Of a DNA stretch of 6,471 bases, positions 6,469-6,471 are shown in pieces. Made by a program: the position numbers and the translations under genes. Under the pieces are notes generated by a model, which saw only the letters and a program-made list of their open reading frames with translations, made no database searches and was not told the DNA's origin. The first letter of the stretch is position 1. Each line of letters starts with the position of its first letter. Origin of the DNA: Bacillota bacterium (GTDB lineage Bacteria; Bacillota; Clostridia; Tissierellales; Peptoniphilaceae); the NCBI GenBank assembly GCA_023443025.1, contig JAEZWM010000001.1:1-6471 (forward strand), read 5' to 3'.

Positions 6469-6471
6469 ATA

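Larger units (their letters stand above)
6158..6471. other. Non-coding divergent control region, 314 bp
   Basis: No credible coding frame is seen. The left part is the upstream region of the regulator gene; the right end holds a plus-strand ribosome-binding site, so this is a divergent intergenic region. I find no convincing -24/-12 site on either strand. A weak minus-strand sigma-70-type candidate is TTGTGT (6288-6283) - 17 nt - GGTAAT (6265-6260) for the regulator. A weak plus-strand candidate is TTTACA (6334-6339) - 19 nt - TATAAT (6359-6364) for the divergent gene. The direct repeats ACACAAT at 6266-6272 and 6283-6289 start 17 bp apart. These are sequence resemblances only. Confidence 0.6.

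Overview
The window is AT-rich, with strong Shine-Dalgarno sites (GGAGG/GAGGAG), tight same-strand gene packing and sigma-54 control. This suggests a low-GC Firmicute, most likely in Clostridia; the sequence alone does not fix the genus. No mobile element, CRISPR array, tRNA or rRNA was seen.

All five visible genes are on the minus strand and read from right to left. (1) 4169-6157 encodes a 662-residue sigma-54 enhancer-binding protein with an unrecognised N-terminal sensor, a PAS domain, a complete AAA+ domain (with GAFTGA) and an unusual C-terminal winged-helix-like domain in place of the common Fis-type helix-turn-helix. (2) About 190 bp of control DNA follows (3978-4168). It holds a perfect 21-bp inverted repeat just after the regulator stop, a second short inverted repeat, and a very good -24/-12 promoter at 4044-4059. 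(3) That promoter faces a compact operon: a small two-helix membrane protein (3717-3977), a PanF-like sodium:solute symporter overlapping it by 8 nt (2234-3724), a creatininase-family amidohydrolase (1416-2177) and an M28-type peptidase with a PA-like insert (1408 running off the left edge). An intercistronic hairpin separates the transporter from the two hydrolases.

The likely logic is substrate-responsive scavenging. The regulator senses a small molecule and activates the sigma-54 promoter. The symporter and its small partner import the compound with Na+, and the two apparently cytoplasmic metallohydrolases cleave it. The substrate cannot be read from the sequence; a short or modified peptide, cyclic dipeptide or other amide fits both enzyme families. 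The most unusual points are the loss of the canonical Glu-Glu pair in the M28 active site (replaced by His-Ser in a GHSNGRY motif), the regulator's non-Fis DNA-binding end, and four GGGA/TCCC blocks on an exact 10-bp grid upstream of the sigma-54 promoter.

The right end (6158-6471) is non-coding. It contains the regulator's upstream region and ends in AAAGGAGGATA, a plus-strand ribosome-binding site, so a divergent gene probably starts just outside the window.
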